Shown piece by piece: positions 11,037 through 21,893 of a stretch of DNA of 64,000 nucleotides; position 1 is the stretch's first letter; every line of letters starts with the position of its first letter. Under the pieces are notes generated by a model. The model made no database searches. It saw nothing but the letters and a program-made list of their open reading frames with translations, and was not told where the DNA came from. The stretch covers positions 41,626,784 to 41,690,783 of the forward strand of contig OX457050.1 in assembly GCA_949752735.1 (NCBI GenBank). Reading direction: 5' to 3'. Source of the stretch: Lumbricus terrestris (lineage: Eukaryota; Annelida; Clitellata; Crassiclitellata; Lumbricidae). The position numbers and the translations under genes were made by a program.

Positions 11037-13684
11037 CCCTCTAGTTCAAAAGCGGTTCAACGACAATTTTGCTGTTTTGAGATAATCGACTTTGAAGTTT
11101 TGGCCTACTCTACTTGGTCTAGTTCAAATCGGAACGAAAACGTTTGGGAATGAAAGATTGATATTATAAACTGTAATGGTGCATATAATCGGCATGGATA
11201 ATGCCGGTAGTAAAAAATAGTGAACTTTGGAGAAAATAGCATTTTTGTAGCGTGGGCCAGTAATGAATTGACAAGAATATTCGTAATTTTTACGTCAAAG
11301 TGAATCAACTTGACTTGATCCGTTTATGAACTGAATGCTTTACATCTTACAATATTGTACATGTGAATCAATCCGACATGATCCATTTAGGCTAATCTCT
11401 GAATAAATGTTGAAAAACACATACAAACTCAGTCAGTTTTCAATTATTGTAGGCCTATCTTATAAATATTAATATTGGAAAGCAGAAAAGCACAAATATA
11501 ATTCTAGGTCTGTGGAACAAAAATTTTTTCCCGCCTCATAAGTACAGCTCTGCCACAGAGTGCAGCTCTGCGACGCAAGTGCAGCTCTGCCACACAAGAA
11601 CAGCTCTGCCACACAAGTACAGCTCTGCCACAAAAGCACAGCAATGCTACACAAATAATCTCTGCCACACAAGGAACATCTCTGCCACACAAGTATAGCT
11701 CCGTCCAACCGTACAGCCCTGCCACACAAGTACCCCCTGCCACACAAATGCAGCTCTGCCACACAGTACAGTTCTACCAGACAAGTACAACTTTGCCACA
11801 CAAGTACAGCTCTGCCACACAGTACAGATCTGCCACACAAGTATAGCTCTGTCAAGCCGTACAGCCCTGCCACACAAGTACCCCCCTGCCACACAAATGC
11901 AGCTCTGCCACACAGTACATCTCTGTCACACAAGTACAGCTCAGCCACAAAAGTATAGCTCTGCCACACAGTACATCTCTGCCACACAAGTACAGCTCTG
12001 TCACGCAATAACAGCTCCGTCTCACAAGTACAGCTCTGCGACGCAGTACAGCTCTGCGATGCAAGTACAGTTCTGTCACACAAGTACGGCTATGCCAAAC
12101 AGTATAGCTCTGCCACCCAAGTACAGCTCTGCCACACAGTGCAATTCTGACACACAGTACAGCTCTGCCACAAAAGCACAGCTCTGCCACACAAGAACAT
12201 CCCTGCCACACAAGTACATCTCTGCCACACAGTACATCTCTGCCACACAAGTACAGTTCTGCCACACAAGTACAGCTCTGCCACGCAAGTACAGTTCTGC
12301 CACACAACTACAGCTCTGCCACGCAAGTACAGCTCTGCCACACAAGTACAGCTCTGCCACACAAGGAGCAGCTCTGTCACACAAGTACGGCTATGCCAAA
12401 CAGTATAGCTCTGCCACCCAAGTAAGCCCTGGCGCACAAATACAGCTGTGCCACACAGTACAGTTCTGGCACACAAGTATAGCTCTGCCACACAAGTGCA
12501 GTTCTGCCACACAGTACACCTCTGCGACCCAAGGAACATCTCTGCCACACAAGTACAGCTATGCCAAACAGTACAGCTCTGCCACACAGTACACCTCTGC
12601 GACCCAAGGAACATCTCTGCCACACAAGTACAGCTATGCCAAACAGTACAGCTCTGCCACGCAGTACAGCTCTGCCACGCAAGTACAGCTCTGTCACACA
12701 AGTACAGCTCTGCCACAAACATACAGATCTGCCACACAAGCACAGCTCTGCCACACAAGTAAAATATGTTAAGTTGTAGGCCTATATTTGCATATTATAC
12801 ATACAAATTATGCCTCTAAACATCTACAAGAATAATATGTTACGGTGTAGATCATATTTGAATGTTATACATTTAGACCCGAACAGCAGTTACAGGCTAT
12901 ACAAGAATAGCTCTAACTTTGTATCTGCATGGTGTCACAAACCATATCTCTTTACAATGACGCGTTTAATAACAGTGAACGAAAATAAGATAATTAGGCC
13001 TAAACTTTTTCGTTTAAATGAAGAAATATATGCCAATTGTTAGCTATAGCCTACATGCACTGGTAGTTTTCGGGGAACTTGCCCTATGCAAAATGGTTTT
13101 TTTTTGTCCAGGGGCCTTAATTTGTCCTGTGGGTAATGTCTTTCCAAGACGCCATTTTCTCCATATAGGCCTAGTTTGTTAATTATTAGCAACTTGGCGA
13201 GGTTCCTATCAAAGTTTGCGAAACATGAGAATATTATAACACACGCAAGATTAATTTTCCAAAGAAGATTTTTGTTCAGTGCTAATTCAATAGGAAGACC
13301 GAGGCTGAAACGACCAAAACCTTTGGTGGAAGAGTGAATTAAGTGTGAATGATCCACTATGCCTTATCATAGAGTGTCACTGAGTTAATAAATTTAAGCG
13401 CAAAAGTGGATCAAGTCAACTTGAACCACTCTTGCACCAGCTTGCAATCAAAGTGGTGAATATCAAGAATGAATAATTATTAAACAGACATGATTCACTA
13501 CTGAAATTTCGTATGCGTTGATTATTGTCAGTTCTGTAACCAATATATCATAAATACGCCATGATAGAATCCTCTAGCGGCTTAGCTGAATGCACCATCG
13601 GAAAGAGCGCATTCGATTTAGTGGAAAAGTGGCCTAAAGTGAAAATCGCAAAAAATGGACTTGAACCGCTTTAGAACTAGAGGG
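11037..13684. mobile_element. candidate DNA element with CCCTCTAGTTC inverted ends carrying a minisatellite
   Basis: The left end CCCTCTAGTTCAAAAGCGGT (11037 on) recurs inverted at 13665-13684 (ACCGCTTTAGAACTAGAGGG). Weaker inverted matches continue inward, for example the 'aacttgacttgatcc' stretch near 11305 and 'ggatcaagtcaacttg' near 13402. TCCAACT is present on both sides (11027-11033 and 13685-13691) and extends to 8 of 9 bases. I infer a non-autonomous transposon whose centre holds the minisatellite. No protein is visible. The superfamily is unknown. Confidence 0.6.
11541..12762. repeat. minisatellite, about 19 bp unit CAGCTCTGCCACACAAGTA
   Basis: Roughly 65 tandem copies of 18-20 base units, mostly CAGCTCTGCCACACAAGTA or the 18 base CAGCTCTGCCACACAGTA, with point variants. 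Higher-order blocks repeat: two near-identical copies of a roughly 75 base block lie around 12515-12655. The unit length and lack of stop codons create long open frames on both strands. Those frames overlap each other in several phases and have no signal of being genes. Confidence 0.95.
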
Positions 13685-13691
13685 TCCAACT

Positions 13692-14097
13692 CACCAAATT
13701 GCTATGCAATGACAATGACAACACGATTCACTGGCCTCTAATTGTTTCACTGTTGCGCCTGTTCCGATACTACTACACACATGAATTATTGTATGCCGAC
13801 GTGTGGCTATCACCCTACATGTATGTACTCATGTGCTGCTGTCAATCTAAACAAATGCGTTTAGGACAACACATTGATAATTAATGAATTGCATGTGTAT
13901 TTTTATATTCTTGAATTCCTATTATTCCATACTCCGTTGGTCATGCATCCTGGCAGCTGATGGCTATTACTACTGAAGCGCAATGCACTCCATGCGTTAT
14001 CGTCGTACCTTAGTTTTTGCATATTCATGAACATGTGCTAACTTTAATTTGTGCTTGTCGCACAGTAACTTGATGTATCCGATAGCGTTGTTTATTT
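13692..14097. other. spacer, nothing recognised
   Basis: No supported feature. The 61-codon frame at 13699-13884 has no recognisable domain. Confidence 0.5.
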
Positions 14098-14105
14098 ATT
14101 AGGAG

Positions 14106-14328
14106 CAGGGGCGCAACCAGAACATTTTCCTGGGGGTGCTCAGAACTATTATTGTAAGCGCTGAAGTCACGAAGCCAATGCCGACTATGAAATACTAAAA
14201 GAGCGAAAGACCCCCTACCCCCCCCCCCCCAACAAAAAACTCATCGGATTTGGAAAAATTGCGTGGGTCACCTTTTAGCCATGGGGGGTGCTCAAGCACC
14301 CCCCAGCACCCCCCTGGTTGCGCCACTG
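14106..14328. mobile_element. hAT MITE, CAGGGGCGCAACCAG ends
   Basis: A 223 bp element with inverted ends CAGGGGCGCAACCAG / CTGGTTGCGCCACTG and an exact 8 bp duplication ATTAGGAG (14098-14105, 14329-14336). Its right half (the poly-C run, 'aaaaactcatcggatttgg', 'ggtgctcaagcac') matches the right end of the 2.3 kb element at 16117-18415. It therefore looks like an internal-deletion derivative of that family. Confidence 0.93.
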
Positions 14329-14336
14329 ATTAGGAG

Positions 14337-14680
14337 AGCACTTACTTAGCGCCTCTAACGACTCTCTACTCTACCTCCTTTATCCAGGCCAGTCCCAAGT
14401 CTGGATAAAGGAGGAGGGCGACACTAATCATCTTTGATATGGCAGTGTCGTTAAACAGTAACAAGACTCGCTGCTCAGAAGAGCTCCAGACTCGTATTCA
14501 AGACCCAATGACAAGCTGTGACGTTCCTGAAGCACGATAACAGCACCGACGAGTGGTCAGTATGCAAAGCCATCGTCTAGTCATAATGTCTGTTTATTAT
14601 AATAATCTGATCGCTCGTGAATATGTTCAGCGATCGCGAATAAGCTCAAATTATAGAGTGAATAAGTTGGTGCTCGGTGT
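14337..14680. other. spacer with a short inverted repeat
   Basis: Contains 'ctcctttatccag' near 14367 and its inverse 'ctggataaaggag' near 14401, a hairpin of about 13 bp stem. Otherwise nothing is recognised up to the ZNF upstream block. Confidence 0.5.
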
Positions 14681-14860
14681 TTGGCTTTCGAGTGGCGCTC
14701 TAGAAATTTCAAGATTGCAATATTATTAGGCCTACGAAAATGTTTAATATCTAAAGTTCGGTAGATGGCAGGATCATCTGTAGCCAGCTTCCTTTATGGT
14801 AAGAACACGCAACGCATCTAATATCGATCGCCATTTTGTATGGATGGACGTTAATGTAAG
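14681..14860 (+). promoter_or_regulatory. conserved ZNF upstream block (copy A)
   Basis: This block recurs almost unchanged at 38660-38860. It includes 'tttggctttcgagtggcgct', 'gatggcaggatcatctg' and CGCCATTTT at 14829-14837, which is the reverse of AAAATGGCG, the core of known YY1 sites. A donor-like GTAAGA follows about 20 bases later. I infer a promoter plus a 5' non-coding first exon for the ZNF gene(s) downstream (15.8 and 19.2 kb). No TATA box is evident. Confidence 0.55.
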
Positions 14861-15250
14861 ATAATTATGCGTTTAATTGGAATTTATTATACGACAACTG
14901 GCTAGTCCTAGAGTTTTTGTCCTAAGGTTATAATGCAAATTTCGATAATTGCTGGTATTTTTTTTAGTTTAGTTCGAGGGTATTCCATCGTTTAGCGGAA
15001 TAAATGATAGTATACAAAGTTAGATTGGCGATGAGTTCCTCCTAAAGAGAGGTCAGGGTAAACGTGTATTTTAGTGTCTTAAATTGCGTGTTCTTTGGTA
15101 ATGGAAGTTTCAAGCTGTGTTTTAAAAGTATGATTCTGCCATATAAGAGATTACACTTCTAAAAACTAAACTGTTTGATATGTTGCAAATCCTCGGAAGG
15201 TCTCGGCGCCACCCAAAATCTGTGTCAGATAAACCAGGATACCACGACAA

Positions 15251-15765
15251 GGGGCGCGGACATTTCCCCCCCTGGACAAAACCCCCGGACAAAACCCCCC
15301 CCGGACAATAACCCCCCGGACAATTCCCCCCCCCCCCTGATTTCACCTAGGACATTAACCCCCCGGACAATTCCCCCCTTTGCTTCCATTTAGGTAAAAA
15401 TGCGTTTCATCCAACTTCTATTTAAATAACAATTATTTTCATCAATCCAGCTCCAATTTAAGCAAGAATATTTTCATCAATCCAGCTCCAATTTAAGCAA
15501 GAATATTTTCATCAATCCAGCTTCCATTTAAGTAAAATTTATTTTTCATCAATCCGGCTTCTATTTAGCAAGAAGTCTTTTCATCAATCCAACTTGACAA
15601 TGTGTACTTAGGACCACCGTTTTATAGTAATACCACTTACACGCAATATGTTCGACAAGGGGGGGGGGAATTGTCCTACCCTGGGGGGGAATTGTCCGGG
15701 GGGTTTTGTCCGGGGGGGTTTTTGTCCGGGGGGGTTTTGTCCAGGGGGGAAATGTCCTACACTCC
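15251..15765. mobile_element. foldback element, GGACATTTCCCCCC family (copy 3)
   Basis: A 515 bp copy. The left arm begins GGGGCGCGGACATTTCC; the right arm ends AATGTCCTACACTCC. An exact 8 bp duplication CACGACAA lies at 15243-15250 and 15766-15773. The interior holds only two or three 35 bp 'catcaatccagctccaatttaagc' units, so unit number varies between copies. It landed in a degenerate GACAACTGGTCTAC-type arm (15766-15835). Confidence 0.92.
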
Positions 15766-15835
15766 CACGACAATAATAATTGGTCTACAACAATTGGTCT
15801 AACGATAACTGGTCTACAGACGACTCGTAGGCCCT
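15766..15835. repeat. degenerate GACAACTGGTCTAC-type foldback arm
   Basis: Reads cacgacaataataattggtctacaac, then aattggtctaacg and aactggtctacag: diverged units of the 46.4/48.2 kb family arm. Only one end is visible. Confidence 0.65.
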
Positions 15836-15836
15836 A

Positions 15837-16116
15837 TTGATGAAAATGCACACGAGAACCCATTCATGTGAAAAACCGTACAGGTGCCAGTCATGTCAAA
15901 AATCATTTACAACAGGCAGTAATCTAAAGAGCCATATCAGAACTCATACTGGAGAGAAATATGTGATATGTGAAATATGCGATGTTTGTAATAAAGGATT
16001 CACACGGATTGGACATCTGAAGACACACAGAGGAAGTCATGCAACAGAGAAGCAGCTTGCAATCAATGAACATCGGATCAAGAGAAGTTCCTCAGCAAAG
16101 CAGTTTCAACTCAATG
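15837..16116 (+). pseudogene. C2H2 zinc-finger gene fragment, cut by hAT insertion
   Basis: This frame encodes part of a Kruppel-type DNA-binding protein. It has the end of one finger (MKMHTRTH), a full finger CQSCQKSFTTGSNLKSHIRTH, a damaged linker (TGEKYVICEIC) and a last finger CDVCNKGF...HLKTHRGSH. The basic Ser-rich segment KRSSSAKQFQLN follows. From 'cgatgtttgtaataaagga' onward the nucleotides are nearly identical to the 3' coding part of the 42.2 kb gene, so it is a recent paralogue. At 16117 a hAT element interrupts the frame right after AKQFQL; the codons beyond it (to 16169) belong to the transposon. The tail with the last atypical finger is not found after the element. It is probably a dead copy. 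Confidence 0.85.
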
Positions 16117-18415
16117 CAGGGGCGCAACCAGAACATTTTGCTGGGGCGTGCTCACACTTATTATTGTAAGTGAGTGCCGACTATAGGGGCTTTGGGGGAG
16201 CATTGTAAGCTTCCCCCAGCGAGATCTGGGGCGGAGCCCCAGAAACCAACGCATTTTTTACTTTTGACAGCGGCTAGAGCACATTTCAGGCCCCTGTTTG
16301 CCAGTTGTATTTATGGGCGATAAAGTCGCGAAAACTTCTGAAAAACATGGTTTATGACTTCAAAGGTGTCCTTTCCCATTTGTTTAGAATTTAGATAAAA
16401 CAAATAACCAGTGTTTGATCTAGCCCCCTCCCCAAAAACCATGGAGTGTTTTATCTAATCCATTCTCTAGGAATCAAGGTTTCTAGGGAAAAGCTGGCAT
16501 TCGACGGAAAAGGGCAGGGTCTTTCGGAGGGAATGTGTCCCTCCACATAAGAAATTTTCTAATTTCCACACTGCAATGGCAGCATTTTAAGCTGCCATGA
16601 GGCCATCTAAAGCAAAATTGCTATATTATTTCCACACTGATAAGAGTGGTCTAAACTTCAACGAATATACTCACAATTTAAAAAACATTATTTTTCTGTG
16701 TTTCCACGTTTATTTTGGTACCGTTTTAAGATGTCAACTTAGGAAAATAAATCTATATTACTTCAGTGCTGATAAAATATAGTGATATCAGATTTCAACA
16801 TAGGCGTAGCAGGGGAAGGGTTTGGGGCAGGGGATGAGCCTCCTCCCCAACATAGAATGTTTTATTTCCACACTGCAATGGCATCATTTTAGGCTGCCAT
16901 TTTTACGAAATTTTTCATGATTTCATTGCTGAAAGACATTGTGTTAGACTTCAATGTCCCCTCCCCATTGTTTAATTTTTTTATCTCCCTACTAGAATGC
17001 TATCTTAATAAAATTGCTAAATTTTAATGCTGATAGTCATAGATTTAGTTTAAAATTTCTGAGTGTTGCCTCACAATTACTTATAACAACTTTGGATTTG
17101 CACAGTCCACCGTGACTTTTAAAGCTATCTTTTTTTCACTGTAACTCGCGATTTTAGTCCTCAGAGATGCAATATAAAATATAGATCTAAATGTCTCATC
17201 CCATCGTTTGAGAATTTTTTTTATTTACACACACTGTAATGACAGCATTTTAGGCGGTCGTCTTAACAAAATTGTTCATTATATATATATGGATACACAG
17301 CGGATAATACGTTACAGCGGCGCCCGCAGACGTACGCACTTAATTACGCTCGTGCGTACAGCGCTGAAAAGCTAAAAAAAAATGGCTGATGACTAAAAAA
17401 AGTCATCAGTTCTTTCGGCGGATGGAAAAGGTATGTTTTTTGGGGGAAATTCGAGGCTGATGACTGAAAAATGGTCATCAGTTTTTTCGGCGACCCTGAC
17501 GAAAATTTTCCGCTGTTGCCCCCCCCATCGAAATTTTTTTTATCCGCCCTTGGCTGTGCGTACAAGAAACAAATCCTGGAGCGCCGCTGACACGGTAGAA
17601 AATTTTAATAATTTTTATGAACTATTTATGACATGAATTAATATAAGCATCTCCGTCCCCTTACCACAAACTTTGGGGTTTAAAACGTCAGAGTGTTGCC
17701 TCACAATTATTTACGTCTCCCCTATCGCCCCAAATATCCGCCCATGACAGCAAGTTGTGCACATTATAATGACATACGATAGTATCATGATTATATAATA
17801 ATAATAAAATTATAATTTTATAGTAGGAAATGATGGCAGTTTATGTAACACAATATAATAAACGGCAACTGCTATCAACACTACTATCATTTTGTCAAAT
17901 TTTCTGGGGGGAAATGTTCGTTTCAGGGCGCTTTCTCCGCTGGAAATGTCTAGATCAAACAAAGCTGAATAGCGATATATTATTATAATACTAATCTGAA
18001 GGAAACAATCCTTAACTAGGCCTTAACAAAATATAGCGCACACGATATTATCATGCAATTATGTCGTAAAATAGAGTCTATTATAAATAAATTGGTAAGA
18101 CTCTGCATAGGCCTATCACTAGCACTATTAATTCATCACTATAGGCAATTCTCGAGACCCAGACAAACTCGGGTAGACCAGCTAAACACTGAAATCTAGT
18201 GCTTTATGAACCATGAATTTGACTAAAAGATATATAAGAATGAAGGAACTTGCTTGATTGTGTAATCTGAAATACTGAAAGAGCTAAAGACCCCTACCCC
18301 CCCCCCTCACCCCATCCCACAAAAAACTCATCGGATTTGGAAAAATTGCGTGGGTCACCTTTTTAGCCCTGTGGGGTGCTCAAGCACCTTCCAGCACCCC
18401 CTGGTTGCGCCACTG
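16117..18415. mobile_element. hAT-type DNA transposon, 2.3 kb, CAGGGGCGCAACCAG ends
   Basis: The inverted ends match those of the 14106 MITE. An exact 8 bp duplication ACTCAATG lies at 16109-16116 and 18416-18423. It sits inside a ZNF coding frame. I see no transposase frame of useful length, so it appears non-autonomous or degenerate. It also contains a nested smaller inverted-repeat element (17315-17589). Confidence 0.93.
17315..17589. mobile_element. nested hAT-like MITE, CAGCGGCGC ends
   Basis: Inverted ends CAGCGGCGCCC / GGAGCGCCGCTG. The flanking 8-mers ATACGTTA and ACACGGTA agree at 6 of 8 positions. The interior contains repeated 'ctgatgact...gtcatcag' hairpins. It lies within the 2.3 kb hAT element, so it inserted later. 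Confidence 0.65.
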
Positions 18416-18423
18416 ACTCAATG

Positions 18424-19243
18424 CACAGCCAAAGGTTGTGAAAATGGAAAGTGAAGTTCACATTTCATTACATCTACTAAATGTAATGAAATGTTCTGAT
18501 ATGTCAGCAGTATCTTCACTTTCCATTTTCATGTGGGTGTTATCTGATTAGCTGATGTTAATATGATTGGAAATAACATCCTGTTTTGAAGAATATAAAA
18601 TGATTTGTTATGTTTTAAAACAATCTCTTACTGCGATGTTGTTTTGTTTTAATAGGTGCCTGAAATTCGTTTTATCAAGTGCATTATGTCAAGCAACATT
18701 ATGCTGGAACTTCTCATTAGAAATTATTTGAGAGCGCCTAACTCTCAATGATCTTCATCAGAAACATTCAAAATCTATATTCACCAATGCTCTTCTCATG
18801 ATCAATAATTTCTTCTTCATATGGCTACTGAATAAAAAGGCAACGTTGTTTTCTTCTGCAAAAGTGGATGGCCTGAATGTTTCATCACAAAAGACAATTG
18901 TTTCATGTGTGACTAATTTTTGTCAAAGTTCCAAAAGAATTTCTATAGACCCATTAAAGATGTGAAAAGTGTCACCTGCGTTGATCAGCAAAAGAGAAAA
19001 TTTCTACACATGCGTTGCTCTCAAATGGAAACCACCGTGCTAAAAAGTCTTTTAAAAAAAGTACAATTCAAATTACGTAAAGAATCAGGTCACACTGTGG
19101 TGATTCATAAAGTACCAATTTTAGGGAAAAATCAATATCTTCAGAAATCATAGGACCAATATTAGATTCCAGCAACTGGTATGAAGAAGCATAGGACCTA
19201 CTAAAGTGCTAGCTACATATGGGAAATCATTTACTGAAATACT
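18424..19243 (+). other. 5' region of the 19.2 kb ZNF gene
   Basis: A hairpin at about 18438-18530 (GAAAATGGAAAGTGAAG and its inverse) comes first. Then, from about 18960, a stretch around 'gatcagcaaaagagaaaatt' and 'acacatgcg' recurs upstream of the two minus-strand ZNF copies (near 25300-25400 and 54900-54990). In those copies the same stretch is broken by stops in every frame I tried. I therefore read it as conserved untranslated or intronic leader, not as the 77-codon protein at 18920-19153. Confidence 0.5.
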
Positions 19244-20764
19244 TTGACGGCATATGTAAACCAATCCTGGAGAAATAAACTGCAAGTACAGCAATGTCAA
19301 AAATCTTTTACTCAAATTGCAATCATGAGAACCCATGCTGGAAAGAAACCCTACAAATGTCAGTTGTGTCAGAAGTCATTTACTCAAGGTAGTCATCTTA
19401 AAACGCATATGAGAACCCATACTGGAGAGAAACCACATACATGTCAGTTATGTCAGAAATCGTTTACTCAAGTTGGTGTTCTAAAAATACATGTGAGAAC
19501 CCATACTGGAGAGAAACCATACAAATGTCAGTTATGTCAGAAATCAGTTACTACAAGTAGTTACCTGAAAAAGCATATGAGAACCCATACTGGAGAGAAA
19601 CCATACAAATGTCAGTTATGTCATAAATCATTTACTGAAGTTGGTAATCTGAAAGCACACGCGAGAATCCATACCGGGGAGAAACCATACAAATGTCAGT
19701 TTTGTCAGAAATCATTTGCCTTTGGTAATGCTTTGAAGAATCACATGAGAACTCATACTGGAGAGAAACCATTCATGTGCCAGGTGTGCCATAGAGCATT
19801 TAACCAAGGTGGCAATCTGAAGAGTCACATGAGGATCCATACTGGGAAGAAGCCGTACAAATGCCAGCTGTGTTTGACTTCATTCAGGGAGCCTGGAAAT
19901 CTAACCAGACACATACGGACTCATACCGGCGAAAAACCTAACATCTGCCAGTTCTGCCAGAAAACCTTTGCCACCAGTGGAACTCTGAAGAGTCACATGA
20001 GAACACATACTGGAGAAAAACCATTCAAATGCCAGGTTTGCCAGAAAGCATTTACCAGAGGTGGAACTCTGAAGAATCACATGAGGATCCATACTGGAGT
20101 AAAACCATTTAAATGCGAGATTTGCGTAAAATCATTCAAAGATAGAATTAATTTAACGAGACACATGAATACTCATACAACAGAGAAACCATACATCTGC
20201 CAATTATGCCTCAAATCATTTGAAAGTAATGCATCTCTGAAGAAGCATGTGAAGGAACATAAGAGAGCGAAACAATATCGATGTCATCCATCATTTAGAA
20301 ACTATAGCCAAGGAATGAGTCACAGGATGGTCCATGCGGGAGGGAAGCCATACGTATGCTATTTATGCTGTAAGGGTTTTGTCAACGGAAGAAAACTCAT
20401 TATGCACATAAGATGGCATGATAGAGTAGCAGCATCTGATACAGAGCATCATGGAATGAGCAACTTTTATGGCAGATCTGTCTCATTAAGTGGTGCATGC
20501 ACTTTTTCTGCGAGATTTTCAGGCTTCACTGAAAGTGAATGTTCTTCTGCTAGCAACGTTTCTGACCTGTCAAGGAAGGTCAAGGCAGATGATTGCATTT
20601 CTATTAATAAAATGAAGTCACTTGGAGACAGGACGCCATTTATGGTCGGACCTTATGGATGTGGTATATGCAACGAATTGTTTGAAATGGAACAGGGATT
20701 TCTGGAGCATTGTAGGAACCATGAAAATACATTACCATGTGAATTATTTATCGACCTTTGCTGA
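19244..20764 (+). CDS. C2H2 zinc-finger protein, about 12 tandem fingers plus atypical last finger
   Basis: Predicted nuclear DNA-binding protein; target and partners unknown. A degenerate first finger (QQCQKSFTQ...HAGKKP) is followed by eleven regular C-x2-C-x12-H-x3-H fingers joined by TGEKP-type linkers. Then come a broken unit (RCHPSFRNYSQG, second Cys lost), another finger CYLCCKGF...IRWH, and a Ser-rich spacer of about 75 residues. The last finger GCGICNELF...HCRNH sits close to the stop. No KRAB, SCAN or BTB domain is visible. The open frame begins without an ATG; the first in-frame ATG is near 19326, inside the degenerate finger. The true start probably lies in an upstream exon. It is the best-preserved copy with the LFIDLC tail and has no stop or frameshift. 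It could be functional. Confidence 0.88.
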   Translation: MTAYVNQSWRNKLQVQQCQKSFTQIAIMRTHAGKKPYKCQLCQKSFTQGSHLKTHMRTHTGEKPHTCQLCQKSFTQVGVLKIHVRTHTGEKPYKCQLCQKSVTTSSYLKKHMRTHTGEKPYKCQLCHKSFTEVGNLKAHARIHTGEKPYKCQFCQKSFAFGNALKNHMRTHTGEKPFMCQVCHRAFNQGGNLKSHMRIHTGKKPYKCQLCLTSFREPGNLTRHIRTHTGEKPNICQFCQKTFATSGTLKSHMRTHTGEKPFKCQVCQKAFTRGGTLKNHMRIHTGVKPFKCEICVKSFKDRINLTRHMNTHTTEKPYICQLCLKSFESNASLKKHVKEHKRAKQYRCHPSFRNYSQGMSHRMVHAGGKPYVCYLCCKGFVNGRKLIMHIRWHDRVAASDTEHHGMSNFYGRSVSLSGACTFSARFSGFTESECSSASNVSDLSRKVKADDCISINKMKSLGDRTPFMVGPYGCGICNELFEMEQGFLEHCRNHENTLPCELFIDLC

Positions 20765-21600
20765 ACAGCCGCTTTCGTCAGATTAAAGCTAAAAAGACGT
20801 GAAGCATGAAACTGTTACAAATTTGTTTCTTATACGATGTCATCTGTGTTATTCCGCATTCACCATAATATCAAACCGATGAGGTTTGGAAAACTGCTTA
20901 TTCTGTATTTTCCATCAGAAACATTTCTCTTCACGGATTTATTGACGAGTTGCTGAATTTCTATGTTGTTATGCAATCGATTCACTTTCATTGAAAAGTC
21001 GGAATATAATCCAGACCATATTATATTATGACTAATTGTTTATGGCTGATGGTTACAATAAATGAATTGAATTAACAACTAACAGCCAATCTGAATCATT
21101 TCATTCATTTTGTCAAAGGTTATCTGGAAGACTGCATGACGAGAAGGAAATGAGTTTTTATTGAAACCACAACCGGAGTAGATTCTGCTCAAATTGATCG
21201 CTGACAGCTCTAACTAAATTCTGGCATTACCGGGTGCCATTTTTCAAAACTGGAACCGGGTCCGGGTAGTTTGAATAGAAACTGTCGGATACCTGGTTCG
21301 GGTATTAAAAGTAATCACAAACTCTAAAGAAAGGAACTCGCTCGGCCGTCGCCCATTATGACAGCCAATTGTCTTGTAACAAGGGCTTAAGAGATAAAGG
21401 TCGCGATTCGGTATACTTCAAAGAAAGATATCTAGCTCGGCCGTCAACATCGTAAATGGAACTTAAAAGAGAAAAACCGCCTTGCTGGTTGAGATCAAAC
21501 AATTGCCAGGACCCTATTCACCTTTCAGCTCCGGATCCGCATGTTTGATACACGGAATTTCCGGGTATCCGGCGGGTGAGTAACCCGGCTATGCCCTAAA
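20765..21600. other. 3' flank of ZNF gene, no further gene seen
   Basis: Probable 3' UTR with 'acaataaatgaattg' near 21056, which contains an AATAAA polyadenylation signal. Beyond 21100 nothing is recognised until the decayed reverse transcriptase. Confidence 0.5.
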
Positions 21601-21628
21601 CTGAATCTGGACGTGTCACGTACATCTC

Positions 21629-21885
21629 TATCTCATTGACCCAATTGCGGCGTTCGACGCAGTCTGTCAGAACCTATTGCTTAAGAACTTCATCACCTCA
21701 TACGAATTAATGGTTGACGTCTGGACTGGTTGCTCAAGTCCATCTTGGACGAACTATATTGACTATGGCTAAGAATATGTAGCATTGAAACTCACATAAT
21801 GTTAGGCGTATCACAAGACTCAGTATTCTGGCTGCTCCTACACGTATTCACACAGATGGTTTACGAATATTGCTGGTCACCATTC
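21629..21885 (+). pseudogene. decayed non-LTR reverse transcriptase remnant
   Basis: Translated from about 21629 the sequence gives YLIDPIAAFDAVCQNLLL, which matches RT motif A (consensus like DLSAAFDTVDHNILL). After two stops it gives GVSQDSVFWLLLHVFTQM near 21804-21857, matching motif B (GVPQGSVLGPLLF). The frame is broken and no motif C is seen before a foldback insertion at 21894. This is a very old LINE copy of the L2/CR1-like type. Identification rests on two motifs in the right order and spacing. Confidence 0.6.
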
Positions 21886-21893
21886 CGCCAAAC

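Noticed and set aside
11469..12779. Ten or so long open frames on both strands (up to 291 codons, Cys-rich or Ser/Thr-rich).
   Set aside because: They are translations of the 18-20 bp minisatellite in several phases. The lack of stops comes from the unit sequence, and frames overlap on both strands.
18920..19153. 77-codon frame just upstream of the ZNF gene as a separate protein or first exon.
   Set aside because: The paralogous leader regions (25.3 and 54.9 kb) keep the nucleotides but not this frame.
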